Made by a program: the position numbers and the translations under genes
NCBI RefSeq assembly: GCF_014639075.1
Contig: NZ_BMFS01000004.1
Span: 62,001-126,000 of the forward strand
DNA: 64,000 nucleotides
From: Glycocaulis albus
GTDB lineage: Bacteria; Pseudomonadota; Alphaproteobacteria; Caulobacterales; Maricaulaceae
Reading direction: 5' to 3'
Shown here: positions 1 to 8,488 of the stretch, piece by piece
Position numbering within the stretch: position 1 is the first letter of the stretch
Layout of the letters: each line of letters opens with the position of its first letter
Notes under the pieces: model-generated
The model's database searches: none
Seen by the model: the letters and a program-made list of their open reading frames with translations, nothing else
Told to the model about the DNA's origin: nothing

Positions 1-1057
1 GCTGGATTTCGACGCCTTCCTTCGCCTCGATGGCCTGGTGCAGGCCGTCGGAGAGCCGCCGGCCGGTCATCATCCGGCCGGTGAACTCGTCAATGAGCAT
101 CACCTTGCCTTCGCGGACGATGTAATCCTTGTCCTTCTGGAACAGCTTGTGGGCCTTCAGGCCCTGATTGACGTGGTGAACGGTGGCGATGTTCTCGATA
201 TCGTAGAGATCGCCCTCGTCCAGCAGGCCATGCTCGCGCAAGAGCTCTTCGATATGCTCATTGCCTTCCTCGGTGAAGGTGACCGAGCGGTTCTTCTCGT
301 CGAGCGCAAAGTCCTCGTCGTTCAGGAAGGGGATCAGCTTGTCGATTGTCTTGTAGAAGTCAGAGCGGTCGTCGGTGCGCCCGGAAATGATGAGCGGGGT
401 ACGCGCCTCGTCGATCAGGATGGAGTCCACCTCGTCGACAATGGCGTAGGCGTGGCCGCGCTGCACCATCTCGCGAAGCGAGTATTTCATGTTGTCGCGC
501 AGATAGTCGAAGCCAAGCTCGTTATTCGTGCCATAGGTGATGTCGCACGCATAGGCGCGGCGGCGCTCTTCATCGAGCATCTGGTTGAGAATGACACCGG
601 TCTTCATGCCAAGGCGTTCAAATACCCGGCCCATCCATTCGGAGTCGCGCTGGGCGAGATAGTCATTGACCGTCACGATATGCACGCCCTTGCCGGGCAG
701 GGCGTTGAGATAGGCAGCCAGGGTGGAGACAAGCGTCTTGCCTTCACCGGTCTTCATTTCCGCGATGCCGCCCTCGTGGAGCACCATGCCGCCGAGCAGC
801 TGCACATCGTAATGGCGCTGGCCCAGCGAACGCTTGGCGGCTTCGCGCACGGCAGCGAAGGCCTCGACCAGAAGGGCGTCCAGTGCCTCGCCCTGTTCCA
901 GCCGTGCCCTGAATTCGCCGGTTTTACCCTGCAGGGCTGCATCATCGAGCAGTTCAAACTCCGGCTCCAGCGCGTTGATCTGATGCACTTTGGGCATCAT
1001 GCGCTTTACGGTGCGGTCATTTGAGGAGCCAAAGAGCTTGCGGGTAAAAGAAAGCAT
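1..1057 (-). CDS. secA: Protein translocase ATPase SecA, N-terminal part (runs off the window)
   Basis: Motor ATPase that drives unfolded preproteins through the SecYEG channel at the inner membrane. Only the first ~352 residues of a roughly 900-residue family protein are present; the 3' end lies before base 1. The start is the ATG at 1055-1057 ([15 protein letters not shown]). The Walker A motif (TGEGKT) is near residue 105 and the Walker B region [14 protein letters not shown] near residue 210, followed by the preprotein cross-linking domain. It is divergent from the PpiC-type isomerase, so the 145 bases between them must carry both promoters. Both partners act on exported proteins. Identification is firm. 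Confidence 0.97.
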   Translation of the reverse strand, partial: MLSFTRKLFGSSNDRTVKRMMPKVHQINALEPEFELLDDAALQGKTGEFRARLEQGEALDALLVEAFAAVREAAKRSLGQRHYDVQLLGGMVLHEGGIAEMKTGEGKTLVSTLAAYLNALPGKGVHIVTVNDYLAQRDSEWMGRVFERLGMKTGVILNQMLDEERRRAYACDITYGTNNELGFDYLRDNMKYSLREMVQRGHAYAIVDEVDSILIDEARTPLIISGRTDDRSDFYKTIDKLIPFLNDEDFALDEKNRSVTFTEEGNEHIEELLREHGLLDEGDLYDIENIATVHHVNQGLKAHKLFQKDKDYIVREGKVMLIDEFTGRMMTGRRLSDGLHQAIEAKEGVEIQ

Positions 1058-1202
1058 GTTTTATCAGCCGTCGCGGGGCGAAATGGGTGATCAGGCACGC
1101 CGGGCCAGTGTACAAGGCAAATCCGTACATGGCCTGGGCGCCTGTGCGGCGCTGGCCCTGAAGCAGCGCGCTCGAGATCAGGGACTTAAGGAGGCAGGCA
1201 TA

Positions 1203-2246
1203 GTGTGTCAATCGAACCGGACCGCCAGACGCTGTAGTATGGCGCTCGCAGCCCTCGCCGGCCTGTCGCTGGCGGCGGCCTGCAGTGCCGAGCCCGAGGG
1301 CCCCGAAGCCCCGGCCCAGCCCGCCGTACAGGCCGAGGGCCGTGTGGACGTGCTGGCCCGTTTTCTCGCACTGGAGCCTGCCGGCCCTGACGATCAGGTG
1401 GTGGCCGAGGTCGGCACCACAGTCATTTACGCCTCCGACGTGCGCCGCGAGATCGCCGCGCGCAGCCTGCATGACAACCCGTCCAGCGTTGCGCCCTCCG
1501 ACCCTGTGTTCCAGCAGGTTCTCTCCGAGCTGACCGAGCAGCGCCTTCTGGCGCTCGAAGCGCTGCGGCGGGGCATGGACCGCGATGTCGAGGCGCGCCG
1601 GCGTCTCGCCGCTGCAGAGGAACGCATTCTGGGCAATATCCTGGTGGAGACGGTCGTGGCCAATGCCATCACCGATGAGGCCATTGCGCGCATCTACGAA
1701 GAACAGAACCGCCTCGCCCCGCGCGTGGAGGAAGTGCGCGCCAGCCATATCCTCGTCACCACGCGCGAGGAGGCCGAGGAAGTCGCCCGCCTGCTGGCCG
1801 AAGGCGAGGATTTCGCCCAGCTCGCCCGGCAGGTCAGTCAGGATCCCGGCACCCGCCTCGATGGCGGGGATCTGGGCTATTTCACGCGTGACGGCATGGT
1901 GCAGGCCTTCTCCCGTCAGGCGTTCGCCACGGAGGTCGGCGAGATTTCCGAGCCCTTCCAGACCGATTATGGCTGGCATGTGCTGCGCGTTGCCGACCGG
2001 CGCGTGCAGCCGCGGCCCGGTCTTGAATCGCTGCGCGGCAATATTGTGCGCTTCCTGACGCTGGAGGGCATCCAGACCCTGCTGGACACGGTGCGCCAGA
2101 CCTATCCGGTATCGCGCAGCGGTGTCCCGGCGCCGGCCCAGATACGCACGCCCGGCCCCGTGCAGCCCGGTGATCCCGAGGAAGCCGGCGAGGACGAACC
2201 CGGTGATACCGGCATGGACGAGGCCGGAGAGACGCCGGAGCGTTAG
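1203..2246 (+). CDS. Parvulin (PpiC/SurA-type) peptidyl-prolyl isomerase, exported lipoprotein-like
   Basis: Predicted periplasmic foldase that isomerises Xaa-Pro bonds in exported proteins. A GTG start at 1203 is chosen because AAGGAGG (1188-1194) sits 8 bases upstream; ATG 1239 is in frame but has no such site. The N-terminus has an Arg pair, a hydrophobic stretch (ALAALAGLSLAAAC) and a Cys that could be a weak lipobox. A rotamase domain spans about residues 178-266, with ASHILVTT, GGDLGYF and the closing GWHVLRV. The C-terminal tail is Pro/Glu/Gly-rich and low complexity. It is divergent from secA and 48 bases ahead of mutT. 347 aa. Whether it is lipidated or simply cleaved is uncertain. 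Confidence 0.9.
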   Translation: MCQSNRTARRCSMALAALAGLSLAAACSAEPEGPEAPAQPAVQAEGRVDVLARFLALEPAGPDDQVVAEVGTTVIYASDVRREIAARSLHDNPSSVAPSDPVFQQVLSELTEQRLLALEALRRGMDRDVEARRRLAAAEERILGNILVETVVANAITDEAIARIYEEQNRLAPRVEEVRASHILVTTREEAEEVARLLAEGEDFAQLARQVSQDPGTRLDGGDLGYFTRDGMVQAFSRQAFATEVGEISEPFQTDYGWHVLRVADRRVQPRPGLESLRGNIVRFLTLEGIQTLLDTVRQTYPVSRSGVPAPAQIRTPGPVQPGDPEEAGEDEPGDTGMDEAGETPER

Positions 2247-2294
2247 GCTGGCGCTAACCGTGTCCACACACCTCAATTTAACGAAGGAACAGGC

Positions 2295-2714
2295 ATGATG
2301 CCGGCTGAGAAAGCCCCCCTCTTGCTGGTGGCGGCGTGTGCGCTGATTGACCCCGATGGCCGGGTGCTCATCGCGCGGCGCCCTGAAGGCAAGGCCTTTG
2401 CCGGTGCCTGGGAGTTCCCCGGCGGCAAGGTGGAAGCGGGCGAGTACCCCGAAGCAGCCGTTGTACGCGAGCTGCGCGAGGAACTGGGAGTGGAGCCATG
2501 CGAGCGTTGCCTTCAGCCCTTCGCCTTTGCGTCCCATCCGATGGAGGACGGACGCCATCTCCTGATGCCGCTCTATGTCTGCCGCAAATGGGATGGCTTC
2601 CCGGACCCGAAAGAGGGCCAGGAGATCGCCTGGGTGAAACCGCACGATTTGAGCAGATATGCGCTTCTGCCCGCCGACATTCCGCTTGCCGCCGAGCTGC
2701 GCGACCGTCTCTGA
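2295..2714 (+). CDS. mutT: 8-oxo-dGTP diphosphatase MutT (NUDIX)
   Basis: Cytoplasmic sanitising enzyme that hydrolyses 8-oxo-dGTP to the monophosphate and so prevents A:T to C:G transversions. The NUDIX box is complete: G-x5-E-x7-REL-x-EE-x-G from GGKVEAGEYPEAAV through RELREELGVE at about residues 38-62. At 139 aa it has the usual size of MutT. GAAGGA lies just upstream of the ATG at 2295. The stop codon overlaps the region in which the Flp-like reading frame begins. In related alphaproteobacteria mutT often follows argJ near secA; no argJ is present here. Confidence 0.92.
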   Translation: MMPAEKAPLLLVAACALIDPDGRVLIARRPEGKAFAGAWEFPGGKVEAGEYPEAAVVRELREELGVEPCERCLQPFAFASHPMEDGRHLLMPLYVCRKWDGFPDPKEGQEIAWVKPHDLSRYALLPADIPLAAELRDRL

Positions 2715-2878
2715 GTGCCGATCAGCGCGGCGCGACAGCGATAGAATATGCGTTGTTGGCCAGCCTGATCGCGTTGGTCCTGATCGGCACGCTGACACTT
2801 CTGAGCGGGGGCAATGGCGGCATGTGGGCTCACGTCCAGACCGAAGTTGCCGGCGCCTTGCCGGGAGAGGGGGGTTAA
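2711..2878 (+). CDS. Orphan Flp/type IVb pilin-like reading frame (start uncertain)
   Basis: The frame reads RGATAIEYALLASLIALVLI then a short tail ending PGEGG. This is the diagnostic Flp pilin pattern: Gly before the prepilin-peptidase site, a Glu five residues into the mature chain (ATAIE) and one hydrophobic helix. Family knowledge says such pilins are exported by a Tad system and are 50-65 residues long. No ATG, GTG or TTG lies at a sensible place; CTG at 2711, overlapping the mutT stop, would give a 7-residue leader, shorter than usual. The only in-frame ATGs upstream lie deep inside mutT. It may be translated by coupling, or be a remnant. Its stop overlaps the convergent methyltransferase stop. 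Confidence 0.5.
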   Translation: MSADQRGATAIEYALLASLIALVLIGTLTLLSGGNGGMWAHVQTEVAGALPGEGG

Positions 2879-3798
2879 CCCGCCTTCTCGCCCGCGCCCA
2901 TCTCCTTCACGCCCAGAGCATCGGCAAGGCGGACCTTGGCCGAGCCGGGGCGCAAGGGCTTTGGCTGGCTCTCATGGGGAGCCCAGCCGGCGGCGTGCAG
3001 GATTTCAAACTTCGCCGGGATGCGCCCGTCGGCTTCGGCGAAGCGCTCTGAGTAGATCTGTGCCGTCTTCACGAAGAATTGCCGGTGGACGGGTGTGCGC
3101 GGACGGCTGGCGAGCACGCTCGTCTCGCCCATGCGGCGCAAATCGCGCATCAGCACAAAGGCATTGCCATAGCGCACGGTCACGCGGTCCACATCCGATA
3201 CCGGCATGGCAAAGCCTGCGCGCGCCAGCAATCCTGCAAGGTCTACCGTGTCGGCAAAGGGCGAGACGCGCGCCGACACCTGGCCGTAGATTTCGTCCTC
3301 TGCGGCCATGAGTGATTGGCGCAGCTCGGTCAGCGTCGCCCCGCCCAGCATGGCGCAGGCAAAGAAGCCATCGGGCTTCAAGGCCCGGTTGATCTGGATC
3401 AGCGCGCCGACAAGATCATTCGTCCAGTGCAGGGAGAGGCAGGAGAGGACGAGATCGACGCTTTCGTCGGCGATCGGCAGGCGCTCCTCATCCATCACCA
3501 GTGCCGCGCCTGATGCTTTGGCGGCCATGGCGGGAGAGATATCGGCCTCGATCAGCGTTCCGATTTTGGAGGCGAGTTCCGGGCGCGCGGCAATCGCCCG
3601 GCCCACCGCGCCCGCCCCGCCGATCACCAGCGCGCGCTCGAATGTGCGGTTCACCGCCATCAGACGGTCGGCCAGATCATCGGCGGCACGGCTCGCCAGA
3701 AAGGCAAATTCCTCATAGCCTCTTGCCGCACGGGTCCGCCGCTGACGCAGCAGCGCGCGGTCAAACAGTAGAGGCGGGGTGTCAGAGGATGATGCCAT
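2875..3798 (-). CDS. SAM-dependent methyltransferase, BioC/NDUFAF5-like
   Basis: Class I methyltransferase of 307 aa. The SAM-binding motif I appears as VIGGAGAVGRAI at about residue 58, an acidic motif II-like segment (LIEADIS) follows, and LVLSCLSLHWTNDL is the typical post-II segment of the BioC/NDUFAF5 group. Mitochondrial NDUFAF5 hydroxylates a complex I arginine and BioC methylates malonyl-ACP; nothing here lets me choose. No biotin genes are nearby. It is divergent from comF (about 47 bases between starts) and converges on the Flp-like frame with a 4-base overlap. Confidence 0.8.
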   Translation of the reverse strand: MASSSDTPPLLFDRALLRQRRTRAARGYEEFAFLASRAADDLADRLMAVNRTFERALVIGGAGAVGRAIAARPELASKIGTLIEADISPAMAAKASGAALVMDEERLPIADESVDLVLSCLSLHWTNDLVGALIQINRALKPDGFFACAMLGGATLTELRQSLMAAEDEIYGQVSARVSPFADTVDLAGLLARAGFAMPVSDVDRVTVRYGNAFVLMRDLRRMGETSVLASRPRTPVHRQFFVKTAQIYSERFAEADGRIPAKFEILHAAGWAPHESQPKPLRPGSAKVRLADALGVKEMGAGEKAG

Positions 3799-3845
3799 GG
3801 GGCGGATATGGACCGGCGCGCCTCGCGAGGGAAGCCTCGCGGGTG

Positions 3846-4571
3846 ATGAGGGGTTTTGCCGATCTTGTCTGGCCGCCGGTCTCGCTGCTCTCCTACGAGC
3901 CGGTTACCGCCCATGGTCAGCTGTCACCGGCCGACTGGTCGAAGATTGTTTTCCTTGATGATCCGCAATGCGCCGCGTGCGGGTTTCCCTTCGACTGGCC
4001 GCCGGGCGAGGGCGCCGTGTGCGGGCCGTGCGCCGCCAGAGCGCCTGCCTTCGATACCGCCCGCTCGGCTTTCGTCTACACGCCGGAAAGCCGCCGTCTG
4101 GTGCTGTCTCTGAAACATGGCGGGCGGGTGGACGGGCCCGCCGCCTTTGGCGGCTGGATGCGCCGGGCGGGCAGGGCGATGCTGGCAGAGGCCGATTATC
4201 TGGTGCCTGTACCGCTACACGCGCGCCGCCTGCGCCAGCGGCGCTTCAACCAGTCACTTCTGCTCGCACAGTCCGTAGCGAAACTGTCCGGCGTGGCCTG
4301 TGACCCGCATATTCTTATGCGCCGCCGAGCCACACCCAGCCAGGGCGGGCAGAGCGCCAGGGGCCGAAGGCGCAATGTGGCGGGTGCCTTCGCGGTGCGT
4401 GACGGGGCGAAGGCGCGCATCAGGGACGCCCGTCTCATCCTCATCGATGATGTCTACACCACCGGCGCCACGCTGGAGGCGTGTGCACGGGCGTTGAAAC
4501 GGGCAGGCGCGGCGCGCGTTGATGCCCTGACGCTTGCACGCGTTGTCAGAACCAGCGACGTGCTTACATAA
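3846..4571 (+). CDS. comF: ComF-family phosphoribosyltransferase-like protein
   Basis: ComF/GntX family protein, 241 aa, needed for DNA uptake in naturally competent bacteria. An N-terminal zinc-ribbon-like Cys set (CAACGFPF and CGPCAA) is followed by a type I PRTase domain ending in the PRPP-loop signature ILIDDVYTTGATLEAC. The ATG at 3846 (MRGFADLVWPP) fits family N-termini such as LLDLLFPP; ATG 3792 is in frame but lies within the divergent methyltransferase. Forms a likely unit with grxC 40 bases downstream. No other competence genes are in the window. Confidence 0.87.
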   Translation: MRGFADLVWPPVSLLSYEPVTAHGQLSPADWSKIVFLDDPQCAACGFPFDWPPGEGAVCGPCAARAPAFDTARSAFVYTPESRRLVLSLKHGGRVDGPAAFGGWMRRAGRAMLAEADYLVPVPLHARRLRQRRFNQSLLLAQSVAKLSGVACDPHILMRRRATPSQGGQSARGRRRNVAGAFAVRDGAKARIRDARLILIDDVYTTGATLEACARALKRAGAARVDALTLARVVRTSDVLT

Positions 4572-4611
4572 GCGCCAGACCTGATTTTGCTGATTCACGA
4601 AGGCCAAGCCT

Positions 4612-4878
4612 ATGACCATGCCCGCCATCACCATCTACACACGGCCGTTTTGCGCCTTCTGCTCGCGCGCTCTGTCGCTGCTGGCCGATAAGGGCGTGGA
4701 GGTGAAAGAGATCGAGGCAGGCTTCGACCCCGCCTTGCGCGCCGAAATGCAACAACGTTCGGGCCGCAATACCTTCCCGCAGATTTTCATCGGCGATACG
4801 CATGTCGGCGGCTGTGATGACCTCTTCGCGCTGGAGCGCGAAGGCCGGCTCGATCCCATGCTGAAAGCAGGCGCGTAA
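4612..4878 (+). CDS. grxC: Glutaredoxin 3
   Basis: Small glutathione-dependent disulfide oxidoreductase of 88 aa, cytoplasmic. The redox motif CAFC lies at residues 14-17 in TRPFCAFCSRA (class I glutaredoxins use CPYC), followed by the cis-Pro region NTFPQIFIG and the GG-x-DDLFAL glutathione-binding end. The ATG at 4612 has GAAGG 8 bases upstream. The stop overlaps the start of the nitrilase-family gene (TAATG), indicating translational coupling. Confidence 0.93.
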   Translation: MTMPAITIYTRPFCAFCSRALSLLADKGVEVKEIEAGFDPALRAEMQQRSGRNTFPQIFIGDTHVGGCDDLFALEREGRLDPMLKAGA

Positions 4879-5702
4879 TGGCGAAGACGAAGATCGCCCT
4901 TGTCCAGATGCGCTCGGGCACCGACGCGGCGCGCAATATAGATGCCGCCGAGGCTGCGATCCGTCAGGCGGCGGGCGAGGGCGCGAAGCTGGTGGCGACG
5001 CCGGAAGTCACCAATCTGGTGCAGAAGGACACAAAGGCGCTGTTTGAAACCTTGCGCGCACCGCAGGACGACATCGCCATAAAGCGCCTCTCTGCGCTCG
5101 CGGCGGAGTTGAAGATCGATGTGCTGGCCGGATCACTGGCGCTGAAAGGTGATGACGGCCGTGCGGTGAACCGCTCCATGCTGTTCGGTCCCGACGGTGC
5201 GGTGAAGGCCCATTACGACAAGATCCACATGTTCGATGTGGCCATCGGCAATGGCGAGATCTGGTCGGAGAGCACCAATTACGCGCCCGGCAGCCGCGCC
5301 GTGATCGCGGACGCCGCGGGCATGAAGCTCGGCCTGACCATCTGTTACGATGTGCGCTTTGCCTATCTCTACCGCGCGCTGGCGATGGCCGGAGCGGTGG
5401 CCATCACCGTGCCGGCCGCCTTCACCCGGCCTACCGGCAAGGCGCACTGGGAGGTGCTCCTGCGCGCGCGTGCCATCGAGACCGGCAGCTTCATCCTGGC
5501 GCCCGCGCAAGGCGGCATGCATGAGGATGGCCGCAAGACCTGGGGCCGCTCCATGGTGGTCGGCCCCTGGGGCGATGTGATCGGCGTTCTGGACCATGAC
5601 GAGCCGGGCATTCTCCACGCCGAAATCGATGCGGAAGACGCGTTGTCGGCGCGCCAGCGCATACCGGCGCTCAAAGGCGGGCGGGAGTTCACCGGCCCAT
5701 GA
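4878..5702 (+). CDS. Carbon-nitrogen hydrolase (nitrilase superfamily, Nit2-like)
   Basis: Predicted omega-amidase/deaminated-glutathione amidase type enzyme, 274 aa, cytoplasmic. The Glu-Lys-Cys catalytic triad is visible: Glu in ATPEVTN (about residue 43), Lys in YDKIHMFD (about 113) and Cys in TICYDVRF (about 156). The alphaproteobacterial context grxC-nitrilase-DUF1178 supports a role in repair of deaminated glutathione (Nit1 function), although substrate cannot be read from sequence. Starts within the grxC stop and overlaps the next gene by 4 bases. Confidence 0.9.
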   Translation: MAKTKIALVQMRSGTDAARNIDAAEAAIRQAAGEGAKLVATPEVTNLVQKDTKALFETLRAPQDDIAIKRLSALAAELKIDVLAGSLALKGDDGRAVNRSMLFGPDGAVKAHYDKIHMFDVAIGNGEIWSESTNYAPGSRAVIADAAGMKLGLTICYDVRFAYLYRALAMAGAVAITVPAAFTRPTGKAHWEVLLRARAIETGSFILAPAQGGMHEDGRKTWGRSMVVGPWGDVIGVLDHDEPGILHAEIDAEDALSARQRIPALKGGREFTGP

Positions 5703-6127
5703 TCCGCTATGCCCTGCAATGCGATGAGGGCCATGGCTTCGAGGGCTGGTTCTCCTCCAGCGATGATTACGAGAGCCAGGAGAAGCGCGGCCTGGTCGAA
5801 TGCCCGGAATGCGGCTCGGTGGCGGTCACGCGCGCCGTGATGGCGCCTGCTGTGCGCACGACCAAGGGCCGGGAAACCAGCACCAATGGCCAACCGGACA
5901 TGGAGGCAGTCGCCCGCAAGGTGCGCGCCCATATCCGTAAGAATTACGACTATGTCGGGCCGGACTTCGCATCAGAAGCCCGCGCCATCCATGAGGGCGA
6001 GAAACCCGAACGCCTGATCTACGGCGAGACGACGCCGGAGGAACGCGCAAAGCTTGCCGAGGACGGCGTGCCGTGCGCGCCCTTGCCGGAACCCTTTGCG
6101 CCCACCCCGCCCAAGAAGGCGAATTAG
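5699..6127 (+). CDS. DUF1178 family protein
   Basis: 142-residue protein of unknown function, common in alphaproteobacteria. It opens with MIRYALQC-x2-GH-FEGWF and a CPECGS pair, so Cys8, His12 and the CxxC may bind zinc. The middle is basic (VRAHIRKNYDYVG), and the end is Pro-rich. Start overlaps the nitrilase stop (ATGA), so the three genes grxC-nitrilase-DUF1178 probably form one transcript. Function unknown. Confidence 0.85.
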   Translation: MIRYALQCDEGHGFEGWFSSSDDYESQEKRGLVECPECGSVAVTRAVMAPAVRTTKGRETSTNGQPDMEAVARKVRAHIRKNYDYVGPDFASEARAIHEGEKPERLIYGETTPEERAKLAEDGVPCAPLPEPFAPTPPKKAN

Positions 6128-6525
6128 GGGTTTCTCCCTTCATTCTTCGTTCCCGCGTGAGGCGGGAATCCAGAGCCAGCTGGCACTGGGTTAGCCCTTC
6201 GATCTGTGGACCCCGGCTCAGAGGCCGGGGCCCCGGGATATTTTGCGGCTATGAACGTTCTGCCGGATTTAGCGCTGCCCTCTCCTCCGGGGTCCCGGTC
6301 CCCGAGCCGGGACCCATGACAGTCCGTGAGGCGTTCGCCCTACCATCTCTGGATCCCCGCCTGCGCGGGGATGACCAGTAAAGCTGACGCTTTCCGGCTT
6401 GCGCCGGTGAAACGCGACAGGCGATGGAGGAACGCCCCACCTTGCCGTCAGCCCCGGAGCGTGATCCTGTTGCGCACATCAGATCAGGGCAGGCCGTCAG
6501 AAAGCCGCCCCATCGGGGACAGGAC
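6128..6525. repeat. Intergenic cluster of four extragenic palindromes
   Basis: A 398-base gene-free stretch after DUF1178. It contains four separate perfect inverted repeats: 6150-6168 (7-base arms), 6211-6230 (CCCCGGC arms), 6290-6315 (GGGTCCCGG arms) and 6353-6372 (ATCCCCGC arms, loop CTGC). The last matches the widespread alphaproteobacterial element that reads roughly ctggatccccgc...gcggggatgac. These could terminate the upstream operon or protect mRNA ends. Bases 6380-6525 are probably the leader of the transporter gene; no clear promoter was identified. Confidence 0.75.
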
Positions 6526-8439
6526 ATGATCATCAATATCGTCGTTGCGCTGGGTATTCTCATAACGCTGGTGACGGCCATTCCCGTCTTCACCCAGATG
6601 GCAAAACACCCCAAGGGGCTGCACATTCTCTTTTTCGCCGAGATGTGGGAGCGCTTCTCCTATTACGGCATGCGGGCCCTGCTGATCTTCTACCTGACCC
6701 AGCACTTCCTCTTCGATGACGGCTTCGCGAGCACTCAGTACGGAGCCTATACCTCCCTCGTTTATCTCCTGCCGCTCGTCGGCGGGTTCGTGGCGGACCG
6801 ATATCTCGGCAATCGCAAGGCCATTGCCTATGGCGCCCTGCTGCTGGTTGCGGGCCATCTTGCCATGGGCATTGAGGGGCGTCCGTCCGAGGAGGCGCTG
6901 CAATATGAAGGATCGTCCTATTCGCTCGTGGCCGAAGGGCGGGGCGGGCTGCGCACCGTGCAGCTCGAGGTCGACGGTGCGCTCTATGACTTCTCGGCCA
7001 ATCGCGAAGGCGATCTGGTGATAGCCGGCCTGCCAGACGGTGCCAGCCTGCCCGCCACGCTGCCCGCAGGCAGCTTTGACACCGAGGTGACCTATCAGGA
7101 CCAGCGTGGCCTCGCCATTCTCTATCTCGCCCTGTCGTTGATCATCATGGGTGTCGGTTTCCTCAAAGCCAGCATCTCCTCCATCGTCGGCCAGCTCTAT
7201 GACGAGCATGATCCGCGCCGCGATGGCGGGTTCACGCTTTACTATTACGGCATCAATCTGGGTGCGTTCTGGGCAGCCATATTGTGCGGCCTCCTGGGCG
7301 AGACGGTCGGCTGGTGGGCCGGTTTCGGCCTTGCCGGCCTTGGCATGCTGCTGGGCTTCATCGTGTTCGTGCGCGGCAGGCTCGCCTTCTTCCTGCCGGG
7401 CAGGAATTTGCTCGCGAATGTGGGCAATCCGCCAGATCCGGCAGCCCTGAAAGCGCGCGTGCTCGGTCCACTTAACCGCGAGACAGTAATTTACCTTCTG
7501 GGCATTCTCGGCGTCGGCGTCGTCTACTGGCTGATACAGGCTCATCAGGTGCGCCTGCCGGTTCCAGGGCTGGGCGGGATTGACGCCATGCTGCTTTTGC
7601 TGATCGCGGGAGCGGCGGTGTTTCTGGGCTATATCAGCTGGTACATGAACGCCAAGTGCTCGCGCGAAGAGGGTCAGCGCCTCCTGCTGGCGCTTATCCT
7701 GATTGTCGTGTCGGTCGTGTTCTGGGCTCTATTTGAACAGGCCGGTTCCTCGATGAACCTGTTTGCCGCGCGCAACACCAATCTGGAGCTTGCGCCCCAG
7801 CGCCTGATCGAGCTGGGACCGATTACGCTGGATATGTCGCTGACGGCCTCGCAAACACAATCGTTCAATTCCGGCTTCATCCTGATCTTTGCGCCGCTGT
7901 TTGCGGGCCTGTGGGCGTTTCTGGCGCGGATGCAGCGCAATCCCAACACGCCGCTCAAATTCGGTCTCGCCCTTGTCCAGGTGGGCCTCGGCTTCCTGGT
8001 GCTCGTGTGGGGCGTGCAGTTTGCCGATGACAGCTACCGTGTGCCGCTCTTCTTCCTGGCGCTGGCCTATCTCCTTCACACCACGGGCGAGCTGTGCCTG
8101 TCGCCGGTCGGCCTGTCTGCGGTGACGAAACTCTCTCCGGCAGCGGTGGTCAGCTTCATGATGGCGGGCTGGTTCCTCTCCAGCGCGTTTGCCCAGTATG
8201 TCGGCGGGCTGATCGCGGCCCTGACCGCCACCGATACGGTGGCCGGGCAGGTGCTTGATCCGGAACGCGCGCTGGCAGGCTACGCGCAGGTATTCGGCGT
8301 CATCGGCATCATAGGCATCTTCCTCGGCGTGGTGATGGGGGCTGCGAGTTTCGGCCTCAAGGCGCTGGGCCACGGCCGGGCCGAGGACCAGTTGCCTGCC
8401 CCGTCAGAACCGGGACCGGAAGTCCCGATGCGCGAGTAG
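6526..8439 (+). CDS. Proton-dependent oligopeptide transporter (POT/PTR2 family)
   Basis: Inner-membrane symporter importing di/tripeptides with protons; 637 aa. The POT signature EMWERFSYYGMRALL (ExxERFxYY) is in TM1 and GGFVADRYLGNRK in the TM2-TM3 loop. The ATG at 6526 follows GGGGACAGGAC. About 80 residues between TM3 and TM4 (from EGRPSEEALQ to TYQDQRG) form an extra polar beta-rich segment that by topology faces the periplasm; E. coli POTs lack it. Followed by a strong hairpin terminator. Convergent with the TonB-dependent receptor, which may share a peptide-scavenging role (inference). Confidence 0.93.
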   Translation: MIINIVVALGILITLVTAIPVFTQMAKHPKGLHILFFAEMWERFSYYGMRALLIFYLTQHFLFDDGFASTQYGAYTSLVYLLPLVGGFVADRYLGNRKAIAYGALLLVAGHLAMGIEGRPSEEALQYEGSSYSLVAEGRGGLRTVQLEVDGALYDFSANREGDLVIAGLPDGASLPATLPAGSFDTEVTYQDQRGLAILYLALSLIIMGVGFLKASISSIVGQLYDEHDPRRDGGFTLYYYGINLGAFWAAILCGLLGETVGWWAGFGLAGLGMLLGFIVFVRGRLAFFLPGRNLLANVGNPPDPAALKARVLGPLNRETVIYLLGILGVGVVYWLIQAHQVRLPVPGLGGIDAMLLLLIAGAAVFLGYISWYMNAKCSREEGQRLLLALILIVVSVVFWALFEQAGSSMNLFAARNTNLELAPQRLIELGPITLDMSLTASQTQSFNSGFILIFAPLFAGLWAFLARMQRNPNTPLKFGLALVQVGLGFLVLVWGVQFADDSYRVPLFFLALAYLLHTTGELCLSPVGLSAVTKLSPAAVVSFMMAGWFLSSAFAQYVGGLIAALTATDTVAGQVLDPERALAGYAQVFGVIGIIGIFLGVVMGAASFGLKALGHGRAEDQLPAPSEPGPEVPMRE

Positions 8440-8447
8440 AAGCACGA

Positions 8448-8475
8448 CGGCCCGGAAGCGATCACTTCCGGGCCG
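8448..8475. terminator. Bidirectional hairpin terminator
   Basis: Perfect 11-base inverted repeat CGGCCCGGAAG / CTTCCGGGCCG with a 6-base loop, in the 49 bases between the convergent POT transporter and TonB-dependent receptor genes. No strong U-tract follows on either strand. Confidence 0.7.
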
Positions 8476-8488
8476 CATTGTCCGGCCT

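Noticed and set aside
1017-2798. 593-codon minus-strand open frame
   Set aside because: Antisense to the PpiC isomerase and mutT, both with clear domains; no ribosome site or motif.
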